Shown here: positions 52,348 to 61,389 of the stretch, piece after piece
Layout of the letters: each line of letters begins with the position of its first letter
Numbering within the stretch: the first letter of the stretch is position 1
Assembly (NCBI RefSeq): GCF_018138715.1
Contig: NZ_JAGSHX010000006.1
Coordinates: 10,058,693 to 10,122,692, forward strand
Direction: 5' to 3'
DNA length: 64,000 bases
From: Streptomyces asiaticus
GTDB lineage: Bacteria > Actinomycetota > Actinomycetes > Streptomycetales > Streptomycetaceae
Translations under genes and position numbers: made by a program
Notes under the pieces: generated by a model
Database searches by the model: none
The model's input: the letters and a program-made list of their open reading frames with translations, nothing else
What the model was told of the DNA's origin: nothing

Positions 52348-52655
52348 TCAGCTTGTGAGTCGGCGGTGGCAGATGAGGTCTGCGGCGATGCCGACGAAGG
52401 CGAGGACGTTGCCGACCTTGCGCTCGTAGCGGCGGTGCAGGCGCCGGCATCCGGCTAGCCAGGACACCGTCCTCTCGACAACCCGGCGGTGGCGGCCCAG
52501 TTGCTGCGAGGACTCGATGCCTTTGCGGGCGATGCGGTGGCGGATGCCCCGCTTGCCCAGCCATCGGCGCAGGTGGTCGTCGTCGTATCCCTTGCGGGCG
52601 TGGAACCTGCCCGGTCGCCGGTGACGCGGGCCGCGCAGGGAGCGGATCGCTGAGG
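52348..52655 (-). pseudogene. IS5-family transposase C-terminal remnant
   Basis: Minus strand reading ARKGYDDDHLRRWLGKRGIR, ARKGIESSQQLGRHRRVVER and LHRRYERKVGNVLAFVGIAA is the DDE C-terminal part of a streptomycete IS5 transposase, with the Glu of the DDE triad in VVERTV. The N-terminal two thirds are missing. It is joined in frame to a decarboxylase fragment near 52650-52665, creating a chimeric open frame. Confidence 0.8.
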
Positions 52656-52925
52656 TCCCGATGCCGTTGGGCGGGCCGAGTACGTAGGCGAGGAACCGCG
52701 GATGGGCCACTGTGGTCGAGTTCGGAAGGATCTTCTGGCTGATCTCGCGGAAGAGTCCCTCCACTCCGATTCCCTTGTCGGGGAACGGTGTGGCCAGCAG
52801 GCCGGCGAGGATCTCGCGGTCCACCTCGGGCACGAGGGGTGCTGGGCAATGGACTGCTCGTAGTCGTCGAGGAATGCGGCCAGGAGTCGGCCTGCCGTCT
52901 GTCTGTCTTCCTTGGCCTGTCGCCT
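52656..52925 (-). pseudogene. N-terminal fragment of a PLP-dependent group II decarboxylase
   Basis: Minus-strand pieces are RRQAKEDRQTAGRLLAAFLD with DYEQSIAQHP, then after a frame change near 52840 LVPEVDREILAGLLATPFPD, GIGVEGLFREISQKILPNST and VAHPRFLAYVLGPPNGIG. This is the opening of an aromatic-amino-acid or diaminobutyrate-type decarboxylase. The PLP lysine and all the remainder are lost at the IS5 junction. Confidence 0.65.
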
Positions 52926-53293
52926 TCCCCGTGTCTGCGCCGGGTGCGGCAACTCGAGAGCGGCGGTGTGAACGCCGGCTGCCACGCGGCGGCCGACCGG
53001 TCCGCCGTAGGCTGCGGGTTCCATGTGCTGCTGCACGTCGAGGTGGCGGCGCAGGACACAGCCACGATCGGGACGTTCGAAAGCGCGGTCACCGAGCTCG
53101 ATGAGGTGGTGCACTGCTTGCGGCTGTTCGGCCGGCCCGACTACCTGTTCTGGGTCGCCGTGCCCGACCTCCAGACCTACGAGCGCTTCTGCATGGCTGA
53201 GCTCACCGGTCTGCCGGGGCGGCACGAACCAACTCGCAGTTCACTATGAAGACGGTCAAGAGCATCCCGGGGCTGCCCATACCCTCATCGTGA
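52905..53293 (+). pseudogene. Lrp/AsnC-family regulator, truncated and frameshifted
   Basis: The plus strand gives GLSPSPCLRRVRQLESGGVN (end of the helix-turn-helix), then the RAM effector domain: CGFHVLLHVEVAAQDTATIG, TFESAVTELDEVVHCLRLFG, RPDYLFWVAVPDLQTYERFC and ELTGLPG. After about 53220 the frame shifts; the true end NSQFTMKTVKSIPGLPIPSS stops at 53293. The first DNA-binding helices are missing. Lrp regulators often face the amino-acid gene they control, here the broken decarboxylase. Confidence 0.7.
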
Positions 53294-53394
53294 ACCTTCG
53301 CCGACCGCGTCACCGTCCTCGACGGAGGCCGCAGACCTAGTGGCCGTCGGCGATGGTCATGGTCGTGCCGAGTGCGGCCGATGGCGTGTTCGGC

Positions 53395-54060
53395 ATGAGC
53401 GACGATGCGCAGCGGGTGGCCGCGGCCTGGGGGCGGATCGAGACGTGGCTGCGTGAGCACGCTGCTGCTTCGGCCGATGTGCTGCGCCCTCCGGCTGGTG
53501 AAGCTGACATCGCGGCGGCGGAGGTGGCCATGGGAGTGGAGCTCCCGGCTGCGCTCGCGGCCTGGTATCGGGTCCACGACGGCTTCGACGAGGGCCATGG
53601 TGCTGGGATTTTGCCGTCCGGCATGGCGATGTTGCCGCTCGCTGACCTGGTGGATGAGTACCGGATACGTACGCGGGACTGGGAGCGGGAGGCCGGCGTT
53701 CTGCCGTTCGCGCGGACGGCCGGGGATATCTGGTCGGGCTGGTATGTGGACGCGCGGAGGGGCGAGCCCTCCTACGGCGATCTGGGGCACTGGTCGGTCG
53801 ACGGTGGAGACGATCTGTACCCGTGGGGGCGTGGGGGTTGGCCGCTGGTGGACTGGCTGGAGGAGATGGCTGCGGCGCTGGAGGAGGGCCGGTGTCTGCA
53901 CCGGCCGGATGGAATGGACGACAGGCACGACTGGCCGGTACTGACCGGCCGCCAGGGACTGACCTGGATTGATCCCAGGGATCCGCGGCTGTTCCCCGAC
54001 GGGAGCGGACCAGGGCTTCGGTGTAGCCCACCGCCCACCCTCCGCCTCCCCCTTGATTGA
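53395..54060 (+). CDS. SMI1/KNR4 family protein
   Basis: 221 residues from ATG 53395; ATG 53353 in frame is an alternative and neither has a strong ribosome-binding site. WGRIETWLREHAAASADVLR, GVELPAALAAWYRVHDGFDE and LPFARTAGDIWSGWYVD give the SMI1/KNR4 fold, seen in bacteria as immunity proteins or polymorphic-toxin partners. No toxin gene was found beside it, so any immunity role is speculative. Confidence 0.75.
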   Translation: MSDDAQRVAAAWGRIETWLREHAAASADVLRPPAGEADIAAAEVAMGVELPAALAAWYRVHDGFDEGHGAGILPSGMAMLPLADLVDEYRIRTRDWEREAGVLPFARTAGDIWSGWYVDARRGEPSYGDLGHWSVDGGDDLYPWGRGGWPLVDWLEEMAAALEEGRCLHRPDGMDDRHDWPVLTGRQGLTWIDPRDPRLFPDGSGPGLRCSPPPTLRLPLD

Positions 54061-54061
54061 C

Positions 54062-54078
54062 CTATCGAGATTCGATAG
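54062..54078. promoter_or_regulatory. CTATCGA-GAT-TCGATAG palindrome before the DUF2975/XRE pair
   Basis: Perfect 7-bp arms with a 3-nt centre, followed by a partial ATCG/CGAT repeat (54084-54097), in the 50 bp before the DUF2975 start. Very likely the operator for the XRE protein encoded by the second gene, or overlapping the promoter. Confidence 0.6.
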
Positions 54079-54110
54079 ATTTCCATCGCAAGTCGATGGA
54101 AGGACGGGGT

Positions 54111-54602
54111 ATGGGACAGCTGGCAGTGCGTGCGCTTCGCGCCGTGCTCGTGGTGGTGCTCGCCGGCACCGTGTTCGTGCAGGCATTGATGGTGTGGGTG
54201 TTGGTCAGCGGGAGCGATCCGGAGGACGGGTCGCTCCCGCTGACCCCGCTGCGCGTGATCACGATCCTGGGCATGGGCTCGGCCCAGGTCGCCCTGGTCA
54301 GCGTATGGCGACTGGTGACGATGGTGCGACGCGGAACCGTGTTCTCCCATGCCGCCTTCCGGTACGTGGACGCCGTGATCGGCGCGATCGTGGCGGCTGC
54401 CCTCCTGTGGTTCGCGGTCACGGCCCTCAATGCGCCGGGCCAGCGGGACGACCCGGGCGTCACCGTCATCATGTGCGGGGTTGGCGTGGCCATCCTGGGG
54501 GTCGCACTCATCGTTCTCGTGCTGCGGATGCTGCTCGCTCAGGCCGTCGCGCGCGACGTCGAAGCGGCAGAGATGCGGGCCGAGTTGGACGAGGTGATCT
54601 GA
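54111..54602 (+). CDS. DUF2975 membrane protein
   Basis: 163 residues with four predicted membrane helices (ALRAVLVVVLAGTVFVQALM, ITILGMGSAQVALVSVW, YVDAVIGAIVAAALLWFAV, GVGVAILGVALIVLVLRML). The helix order and the C-terminal cytosolic tail (MRAELDEVI) match DUF2975, which is commonly paired with a small XRE regulator as here. AAGGA lies about 7 nt before ATG 54111. Its TGA shares a base with the next start (TGATG). The function of the family is not settled. Confidence 0.85.
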   Translation: MGQLAVRALRAVLVVVLAGTVFVQALMVWVLVSGSDPEDGSLPLTPLRVITILGMGSAQVALVSVWRLVTMVRRGTVFSHAAFRYVDAVIGAIVAAALLWFAVTALNAPGQRDDPGVTVIMCGVGVAILGVALIVLVLRMLLAQAVARDVEAAEMRAELDEVI

Positions 54603-54823
54603 TGCCGATCGTCGTCGACATCGACGTGATGCTGGCCAGGCGGAAGATGTCCGTGGGCGACCTCGCGGACCGCGTGGGGATCACGCCCGCCAACCTGGCG
54701 GTGCTCAAGAACGGCCGTGCCAAGGCGGTGCGTTTCGCGACGCTCGCCGCGCTCTGCGAGGTGCTCAAGTGCCAGCCGGGAGACCTGCTGCGCTGGGAGG
54801 CCGAGGACGCCGCGGGCGAATGA
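54602..54823 (+). CDS. Small XRE-family regulator (YozG-like)
   Basis: 73 residues, essentially one Cro/C1-type helix-turn-helix: DVMLARRKMSVGDLADRVGI, TPANLAVLKNGRAKAVRFAT and LAALCEVLKCQPGDLLRWE. It is the fixed partner of DUF2975 genes and is translated from TGATG overlap. The palindrome at 54062-54078 is the likely target. Confidence 0.88.
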   Translation: MPIVVDIDVMLARRKMSVGDLADRVGITPANLAVLKNGRAKAVRFATLAALCEVLKCQPGDLLRWEAEDAAGE

Positions 54824-54836
54824 CGTCCCCCGGGCG

Positions 54837-54850
54837 GGCGTGAAAACGCC
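54837..54850 (+). terminator. Short GGCGT-GAAA-ACGCC hairpin after the XRE gene
   Basis: A perfect 5-bp stem with a GAAA tetraloop 13 nt after the XRE stop. No U-run follows, so it could be a weak terminator or a 3'-end stabilising hairpin. Confidence 0.35.
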
Positions 54851-55084
54851 TGACACCACCGGCCCGCGACATGACACGGGGACCGCATGGACGTGGACCG
54901 CCGATCACCCGCAGTACCATCCCGACAAGCTCCGCCTGGTCGATGAGATCTGTGGAGGCCGGGGCGGGCTTGGAACTCCTGACGAAATGATTTCCGAGGT
55001 GGTTGGATCACTTGAAGACCGGTGATCCGGAGGTGCGGGCTTCCCGCGGCCGAAGCCGCAGGAGCCCCGAACGGTGGGACGCGC

Positions 55085-55990
55085 TCAGATGCAGACCACG
55101 ATCTTTCCCCGCGTGTGTCCGCGCTCGGCGTATGCGTGCGCTTCCGCGATCCGTTCGATGGGGTAGGTCCGCTCGATGCGCGGTGTGTAGCGGCCTCGCC
55201 GACCGAGTTCGCCCGCTTCGGCGAGGAGCGTGGAGTCGTTCTCCGCGCTGGCCAGACGCACGCCCAGGCGCTGCGCGTTGGTGTAGTCGGCGATCGTCGA
55301 CACGCGAGCAGGGTCGCCCACGATCGCGATGAGATCGGCCAGGGACCCGGAGGCCGCGGTGTCGAGCACGATGTCGACACCGTCCGGAGCCAGGGTGGCG
55401 AGGCGCTCCGCGAGGCCGGTGCCGTAGGTGGTGGGAACGGCTCCGAGAGAGGTGAGGAACTCGTGGTTGCGCTCGCTGGCTGTCCCGATCACGGTGGCGC
55501 CCTGAGCCAACGCGATCTCGACCGCGGCACTGCCCACGCCTCCGGCGGCGCCCTCGACGAGCAGGGTGCGCCCCCGCAGGGGACCGAGCGCCTTCAGCCC
55601 GCTCATCGCGGTCACCGATGCCAGACCGGCACCGGCGGCCTCCTCGTCGGTCCACCTGGTGGGTGCGTGAGCCCAGGCCGAGAGCACGGCCAGCTCCGCT
55701 GTCGCGCCGGTGACGCCGCCCAGCCCGAAGACACGGTCGCCGATGCTCACCCCCTGCACACCCTCACCGGTCTCGTCGACCACGCCGACGGCATCACGCC
55801 CAGGAATCGCGGGCAGGTCCACGGGGAGCACCTCGTGCACCGCACCGGAACGCACCTTCCAGTCGACGGGATTGACGCCGGCCGCCGCGACGCGGATGCG
55901 GATCTCGCCGGGCCCGGGATGTGGGTCCGGCACCTGCTCGACCACGAGGGTCTCCACACCGCCGTACTCGTGAAATCGGACTGCGCGCAT
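55085..55990 (-). CDS. MDR-family NADPH:quinone oxidoreductase-like enzyme
   Basis: 301 residues. ATG 55990 is preceded by AAAGG. N-terminal GroES-like domain with MRAVRFHEYGGVETLVVEQV, AAGVNPVDWKVRSG and IPGRDAVGVVDETG; Rossmann domain with GRTLLVEGAAGGVGSAAVEI (AAGGVGS binds NADPH) and ending HAYAERGHTRGKIVV. No structural zinc Cys set, so it belongs to the quinone reductase branch. It reduces quinones or activated alkenes in the cytoplasm. A MerR-like remnant lies upstream on the other strand. Confidence 0.9.
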   Translation of the reverse strand: MRAVRFHEYGGVETLVVEQVPDPHPGPGEIRIRVAAAGVNPVDWKVRSGAVHEVLPVDLPAIPGRDAVGVVDETGEGVQGVSIGDRVFGLGGVTGATAELAVLSAWAHAPTRWTDEEAAGAGLASVTAMSGLKALGPLRGRTLLVEGAAGGVGSAAVEIALAQGATVIGTASERNHEFLTSLGAVPTTYGTGLAERLATLAPDGVDIVLDTAASGSLADLIAIVGDPARVSTIADYTNAQRLGVRLASAENDSTLLAEAGELGRRGRYTPRIERTYPIERIAEAHAYAERGHTRGKIVVCI

Positions 55991-56137
55991 GACGTTTTGC
56001 CTTTCCACGCGGCCTGAACCGGCCGTTCGTGAGATCAGTGGGGTGAATCTTTCGGCGAGCGCCGACACCCACCACGCTAAAAGCTGACGTCAGCGTCAGG
56101 TGCAAGTCGGGCGGGCCGCCCGAATAGAGGAGGACCG

Positions 56138-56200
56138 GTGGGCATCGGTGCGGTCGCCGACAAGGCGGGAGTGAGCGTCCGGTTCACCCGCCCACACAAG
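56138..56200 (+). pseudogene. Possible MerR-family regulator N-terminal remnant
   Basis: The plus frame reads VGIGAVADKAGVSVRFTRP, similar to the first helix-turn-helix of MerR proteins (xIGEVADRAGVSVRTLRYYDE), then loses similarity. MerR genes often face MDR oxidoreductase genes. The following 56201-56530 contains nothing I can identify. Confidence 0.3.
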
Positions 56201-56529
56201 ATCGCCAAATGGCGATGGGTCATGCGGCTCACCGTCCGCAATGGTCACCCCAACGGGTAACAGGGCGCTTCGCACGCAAGTCCTCGGTCTTCGCCAGCTC
56301 CTGGTCGCCCTCGCGCACCGCCGTTCCATCCGCCACGCACCCCGACACTCCGGGGCATCACCAGCCTGGGCCGCGGCTCGGAGCGATCACGACGGTGGCG
56401 GCCAGGTGGAGGATGCCGCCGTCGAGCCGTTCTCCTGACTCACCCCCGCGCGACGGCAGCCGGGCCGGGGTTCAGCTGCTCCTGGTCGCAGTCGCAGGCG
56501 AACGGCCCGCACCCCCCCCCGTCGACGCT

Positions 56530-57148
56530 CATCGGCTGCGGGGTTGCGGACCTACTACCGGGCCTGAAAGTGCCTTCTGCGAAACCGCGAACGCTTCCGG
56601 GAGGACCAATTGGCGGCCACCGGGCACCTGCCGCCGACGGGGCCGGGAGACCGGATGGCCGACGCTATCCAGTACCGCGCCGAGGAGGCGCGAAGGGTGG
56701 CCAAGCGGTGATGACGAAGACAACCGTCCTCGCCGCGCTCTGGGACTTCGCTATCCACGACGGAGATCCGGTGGCTCTTGGGCAGCTGGGCCAAAGTCAG
56801 CCGCGCGGCTTCGATGTGGTCGGCGGCGGTGTTGCTGCCCGCGTTGCCCGGCCGTAGCAGGCCCGCCACCGGCTCCCGACACCCGTCCCGGCCGTGGTCG
56901 ACCAGGCCCATCAGCGGGGTGAGCCAGCCCCCGCCCAGTGCGACTGCGAGCGCCGCATCCAGCAGGACCTTCTCCGGATCGCGCACCGCACGTCGCCTTC
57001 GCCATGGTGCCAACGGCGCCGATATCGCCTGATCCAGATGGGCCTTGCGGGCCGTCTGGATCAGCAGTACACCGCCGGCCTGGGACACCACCCCACGGCC
57101 GTCGCCCTCAACACGGACACGCGGGTATGACCCGACATGCTCGGTCAC
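56530..57148 (-). pseudogene. IS1380-family transposase remnant with internal deletion
   Basis: The minus strand starts with RVRVEGDGRGVVSQAGGVLL, KAHLDQAISAPLAPWRRRRA and EKVLLDAALAVALGGG, then jumps to PLMGLVDHGRDGCREPVAGL and RPGNAGSNTAADHIEAARLT. In complete IS1380 transposases about 120 residues separate these blocks. The C-terminal two thirds are scrambled. It is a clear but inactive insertion-sequence relic. Confidence 0.75.
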
Positions 57149-57150
57149 CT

Positions 57151-57223
57151 GAGAAGTGCTTCTTTCCTCGCAACCAACAGGACTCTCGACAAGCCTTATC
57201 GTTGCAGGTCAGAAGCACTTCTC
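57151..57223. repeat. 13-bp perfect inverted repeat (GAGAAGTGCTTCT / AGAAGCACTTCTC)
   Basis: Arms at 57151-57163 and 57211-57223 enclose 47 bp. Each arm is itself almost palindromic. It sits just outside the IS1380 remnant and 48 bp beyond the GH62 stop, so it could be an IS end structure or a bidirectional terminator for GH62. Confidence 0.6.
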
Positions 57224-57270
57224 GTGTTTGTGATCAGGCCTTGGACAGCCCATCCGATGAGAGCGCGAGG

Positions 57271-58293
57271 TTAACGCTGCAGGGTAAGGACACCCGGCCG
57301 CCAGGGCAGTTGGTCATAGGGGCCGCCCGCGGAGGGGGACTTGCCCTGGTAGAGGAACTGCAGGTTGCAGGGGTCGATGGTCATGGTCTGGTCGGGGTTG
57401 TTGCGGACCAGGTCACCGTGGCTGATGTCCTTGGTCCAGGTGGCACCGCTGTTGGCCTTGCCCGCGAAGGGGTTGCTTTCGCTGCTGGCCTGCGGGGTCC
57501 ACGAACCGCTCAGGCTGGAGGCTGTGAACGAGCGGAAGTAGCGCCCATTCGCACCGATCGCCTCAACGATCATGAGGTACTGGTTCTGGTCCTGAAGTTT
57601 GTAGACCTGCACCCCCTCGAACAGGTTGTTCGTCGAGTCGCTCATGACCGTCGTGTACGACGAGCCGAAGCTGCTCGGGAAGTTCCCGATCGGCATGCTC
57701 GCTCGGTAGATCTTGCCGTTGTCACCGGCGAAGAACAGGTACATGTTCTGGCCGTCACCGATCAGGGTCTGGTCGATCGGGCCGGTGCCGGAGCCGGAGA
57801 TGCTACCGGTGAACAGCGGCTGCGGCGAGGACCAGCCGTTGGGGTTGGTGGGGTCGCTCGACGTGCGGTAGATGAAGGGCCACGCACCCCACTGGTACGC
57901 CAGCACCCAGATGTTCTTGGGCGCGAAGTAGAACAGCGTGGGCGCCACCGCGGCCTGGCTCATCCCGGTCTGGCCGGCCGATGTCATGTCCGACCAGTTC
58001 GTGAAGGGACTGAACCTCATCGAGCCGTAAGACGATCCCGACACGTTCGACGCGTAGACTAGGTGCTTGCCGTTGTACACCACATTGGTGAAGTCCTTCA
58101 GCGAGACCCACCCGTTCGCCGGCTGCGCCAACACACCCGTCGACGTCCACCGGTACGTCGACGGAAGAGAACACGCGCTGGTGGCCGCCTGAGCCGGGGC
58201 GGCGACGAGCGTCGCCGCCAACGAGACCAGGGCCGCGACCGAGGCGCTGAGCATCACAGACAGACGTTTGCGGTTGAAGCTTCCTCTGCGCAT
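57271..58293 (-). CDS. Secreted GH62 alpha-L-arabinofuranosidase
   Basis: 340 residues. ATG 58293 has AGAGG upstream. The signal peptide ([26 protein letters not shown]) is followed directly by the GH62 five-bladed propeller: [38 protein letters not shown] (base Asp), [18 protein letters not shown] (second Asp) and [12 protein letters not shown] (acid Glu). There is no binding module. GH62 enzymes remove single arabinofuranose units from arabinoxylan or arabinan. It stands alone, with a long 5' region containing an operator-like motif shared with the GH54 operon. Confidence 0.92.
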   Translation of the reverse strand: MRRGSFNRKRLSVMLSASVAALVSLAATLVAAPAQAATSACSLPSTYRWTSTGVLAQPANGWVSLKDFTNVVYNGKHLVYASNVSGSSYGSMRFSPFTNWSDMTSAGQTGMSQAAVAPTLFYFAPKNIWVLAYQWGAWPFIYRTSSDPTNPNGWSSPQPLFTGSISGSGTGPIDQTLIGDGQNMYLFFAGDNGKIYRASMPIGNFPSSFGSSYTTVMSDSTNNLFEGVQVYKLQDQNQYLMIVEAIGANGRYFRSFTASSLSGSWTPQASSESNPFAGKANSGATWTKDISHGDLVRNNPDQTMTIDPCNLQFLYQGKSPSAGGPYDQLPWRPGVLTLQR

Positions 58294-58843
58294 GGGGACC
58301 TCTTGATTCTTGAGTAAGCGGTTCCGGTTGGCCCCGTCAGAGGCTTTCCGGACTGTCGATGTGGCGCGTGCGGTTCGTGGCGGTCCGTGGGCACCGGGCC
58401 GACCCCTTGCGGCTTCCCGCCGGTCCTGCAAGGCCCTCGGCTGCGGATTGCGTTGGTCATGACATTCCTTGAGCGAGACGGAGCTGAGGAGTCGAACGGC
58501 TCAACGGCGTGCCGCGCCCCACCTGGAGAGGGCATCGAGCGTCACCGAACCGGGTGGACGGATGGAGCTGTCACACGGCTTTGTCATAGAGGCCCTGACC
58601 GTGTTCGCCGTCCTGTCCGGGCCGCTTGGGCGCACAGAGTGGAGGTTTCCCTCGTACGGTCGGTTGCGGGCGGGGGGCGGGGTTGACTCGGTTCGGGGTA
58701 TGGACAGCTCGAACGGCGTGAGGCGGACCGAGTCGCCGTGCGCCCGGGTGGCGTGGGATACATCAGCGGCGTGCTCCTTGCGGCTCGGCCGTATCGGTGG
58801 GCGTGACGGTGGTGCCCTGCTGTGCGCGTGGAGCGGACTTCGT
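58294..58843. other. Long upstream region of GH62 without a recognised gene
   Basis: 550 bp between the GH62 start and the shared palindrome. Open frames occur on both strands but have no family resemblance and poor starts. A gene may have been lost here, which would explain why the operator-like site is so far from GH62. Confidence 0.3.
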
Positions 58844-58879
58844 ATGTTCGAAATATCGAACAAGGGTCGAAGTGTCGAG
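58844..58879. promoter_or_regulatory. TTCGAAATATCGAA palindrome with adjacent GTCGAAGTGTCG, twin of 9854-9889
   Basis: TTCGAAATATCGAA (58847-58860) followed 5 nt later by GTCGAAGTGTCG, matching the block A site in order, spacing and orientation. The next minus-strand gene is GH62, 550 bp away. Between here and 59227 I see no gene. Confidence 0.5.
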
Positions 58880-59227
58880 CAACCTGGATGGTAGGGGACC
58901 GGTGGACGGCGTCAATACCTCTCGCAAGATTCGCGAGCAACGCCGAAATATCTCGCAGGCCCGGCCCCGGCCCGTGGCCTGTCCGCGACACGCGATCCGC
59001 GGAGTGATGCGCCGTTACTGATGCCCGATTACGGCCGACATCCGGCCATCCTTGTTGCTCTCTGACGATCGCTCGGCCACGGCCTGGGTCGAACTTACGC
59101 CGCCCGTCCAGTGGCGAACACACTCAACTTGATCACCCGGCACACCCATGACATCGGTTTCGACCTTGGGCGTCACCGGCAGATCGCCAGGTTCGTCACC
59201 ACCAAGGGGCCCACCTGATTCGCTGGA

Positions 59228-59617
59228 TTGGCACAAGAACTCGCGATCTGGTGCCGACTGCAGTGCACCCTGGTCAACGCGGTTCCGGAGCTCCCGGCTG
59301 ACACCTCGAAGTTTCCTGAGGAGGCCGTCCGGGGCATGTCCGCCACCATCCCGGGCAGCGTCGACGTGCCCTACCCGTCCATGGCGCATCCGGGCACGTC
59401 AATGCTGCGGACTGACCAGGAGCGCAAGGAGTGCCTCAAACCGGTGCCCAGGGAGCAGCCCGTGATCGTGTACTGCAACTCCGGTCTGTACGCGCCCCTG
59501 GTCGGGCTCAGTCTGCTAGCCGCGGGGTATGGCGAGGTGAAGGTCTACGACGGTGGCCTGGAGGAATGGCTGTCAGATCCCCATGCTCCAGTCGAGCACC
59601 GCACCACCCCTGTCTGA
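59228..59617 (+). pseudogene. Rhodanese-like sulfurtransferase, apparently truncated
   Basis: About 129 codons from a TTG with no clear ribosome-binding site. The active-site loop reads PVIVYCNSGLYAPLVGLSLL with the catalytic Cys, followed by GYGEVKVYDGGLEEWLSDPH, a rhodanese C-terminal half. The preceding part (TIPGSVDVPYPSMA, then a Lys-rich segment) fits a rhodanese only loosely. Thiosulfate sulfurtransferases have two such domains, so the N-terminal one may be lost. Confidence 0.55.
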
Positions 59618-59633
59618 AGACCCGGCCCGGCCG

Positions 59634-60002
59634 CTCTGCGCCGCGAGGAATTGTGCCCACTGCGGACCGACGACGTCGATCCGGCCCACCGCACGCTGCG
59701 GATACGGGCGGAAACGACGAAGAACCGGGTGGAGCGGGCGGTGCCCTATTCGGCGTCGACCGGGGTGTTGCTGTCGGACTGCCTCGCCCACCGGGCCACG
59801 ATCAGTCGGGCCCCGGGGCCACTGTTCCTGTCGGAGTCGTGGCGCAATCACGCCCAGCCGCTGAGTCTGTGGACCTGGTCGAACGTGGTCCCCGGGTTCG
59901 CGCTGTTCTCCGGTGCCGAGCGGTTCTCCACGCATTCCCCGGCACCTATGTCTGACCGAACTGGCCGGTATGGGACGGGAGTTGCACGCGATCGCGTCCT
60001 TT
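59634..60002 (+). pseudogene. Tyrosine recombinase (phage-type integrase) fragment
   Basis: The frame reads LCPLRTDDVDPAHRTLRIRA, ETTKNRVERAVPYSASTGVL and GPLFLSESWRNHAQPLSLWT, the middle of a tyrosine recombinase. A frame change near 59945 leads to CLTELAGMGRELHAIASFA, part of the HxxR region. The tyrosine is not found. N- and C-termini are missing. Confidence 0.65.
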
Positions 60003-60330
60003 GCCTGACACCGTCCCGGCCGATCCTCCCGGACCGCTACGACACGACCGTCGCGATCCGCCCCGCTGCGGCACGTGCCATCATCGAGCTCGGCGTGCGC
60101 AATCTGCGCCGACCGCAGTCCCACGACCCGGCCGCACTCAGGCCGAGTTCCGGCAGCACGCACCCGCCTGGGCCGGCGGCCGTCTGGCGTTCAGCACGCT
60201 GGCGCACTACATCACCGGTAAATCCCCGAGTGCGACGTACGCCCCGCTCAGACACGCGCCCCCTGGGAGGCACGGACACCACACTGAGTTCGGGCGGCTG
60301 GTGCGAGCCGGCCCCGGGGACGCCGGGCGG

Positions 60331-60440
60331 ATGTGCCGACGTAGCGCGGCGAAGGCCCCGGACGTGATCGGCCGCGGCGTCACTGCCACCGAGCCGAACA
60401 CCAAGTACGTCGGTGACATCACCTGTCTCCGGCTGGACGG
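60331..60440 (+). pseudogene. IS3-family transposase (OrfB) fragment
   Basis: AAKAPDVIGRGVTATEPNTK followed by YVGDITCLRLDG matches the start of the DDE core (first Asp in GDIT) of IS3 OrfB proteins. Nothing on either side continues it. The 60003-60330 stretch between it and the integrase fragment contains no identifiable gene. Confidence 0.6.
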
Positions 60441-60612
60441 CGCGCCACCGGGCACCCGGGATGGCGCCGAACGCCGCAGGTGACCTGTCGCGCCGGGCAC
60501 ACCGCGGGGGAATGGCTACGGGTGGTCTGTCGATCCGGCCGCGTCCCGTTCGACGTCCTGATGTGGGGCACTTTCCCGCGCGAGGATGCGACAGGACCTG
60601 TGGAGGGATCAC

Positions 60613-61257
60613 GTGGATCAGCTGCTGAGAGTCATGAACTTCAACGTCTCGAGTGATGGGATCGGTGCCGGTGAGCACCAGAGCCTTGAGAGCCCGTTCG
60701 GTTTGGCCGGTCCCGAAAGGCTGTTCGCCTGGGCCGGTGCCACGGCGAGCTGGCCGATGCGCACCGATCCCGGAGGGAGCCGCGGCCTGGATGACTACTT
60801 CACGCGGGACTTCGCACGCAACGTCGGCGCCGAGATCATGGGCCGCAACAAGTTCGGGCCCCAGCGCGGCCCCTGGCACGACCATGACTGGCGTGGCTGG
60901 TGGGGCGAGGAGCCCCCGTTCCACACCCCGGTGTTCGTCATGACCCACCACGAGCGTCCATCGATCACGCTCTCCGACACCACATTCCACTTCGTCGGCG
61001 GCGACCCGAGCACGGTCCTGGAGCGGGCACGGGCGGCAGCGCAGGGCAGGGATGTCCGGCTCGGCGGCGGGGTCACCACCATCCGGCAGTTCCTCGATGC
61101 CGGCCTCGTCGACACCCTGCACGTGGCGGTCTCGCCGGTGCAGCTCGGGTCCGGCCTGCGCCTGTGGGAGTCGCCCGATGAACTGCTCGACCGGTTCCAT
61201 CTCGAGGTCGTGCCCAGCCCAAGCGGCGTGAGCCATCACCTGTTCTGGCGCAAATGA
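60613..61257 (+). CDS. Dihydrofolate reductase family protein (RibD C-terminal-like)
   Basis: 214 residues. GTG 60613 has GGAGGG 6 nt upstream; ATG 60634 is an alternative start. LLRVMNFNVSSDGIGAGEHQ, EIMGRNKFGPQRGPWHDHDW, PVFVMTHHERPSITL and RLGGGVTTIRQFLDAGLVDT give the DHFR/RibD-C pattern of small NADPH-dependent reductases. These are usually of unknown substrate; the gene is intact amid the surrounding remnants. Confidence 0.85.
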   Translation: MDQLLRVMNFNVSSDGIGAGEHQSLESPFGLAGPERLFAWAGATASWPMRTDPGGSRGLDDYFTRDFARNVGAEIMGRNKFGPQRGPWHDHDWRGWWGEEPPFHTPVFVMTHHERPSITLSDTTFHFVGGDPSTVLERARAAAQGRDVRLGGGVTTIRQFLDAGLVDTLHVAVSPVQLGSGLRLWESPDELLDRFHLEVVPSPSGVSHHLFWRK

Positions 61258-61389
61258 CGCCGGGGCCCGCTCCGGGACCTCAGCACGGTCGACGCGAGCG
61301 TTCCGGCACATGAACGCGTGAGGCGTGGGCGAGTTACCAAGACAGGCCGCGGTATGGCTGTGTCATTCTTCGGGGGCTCTGGCTCAGGT

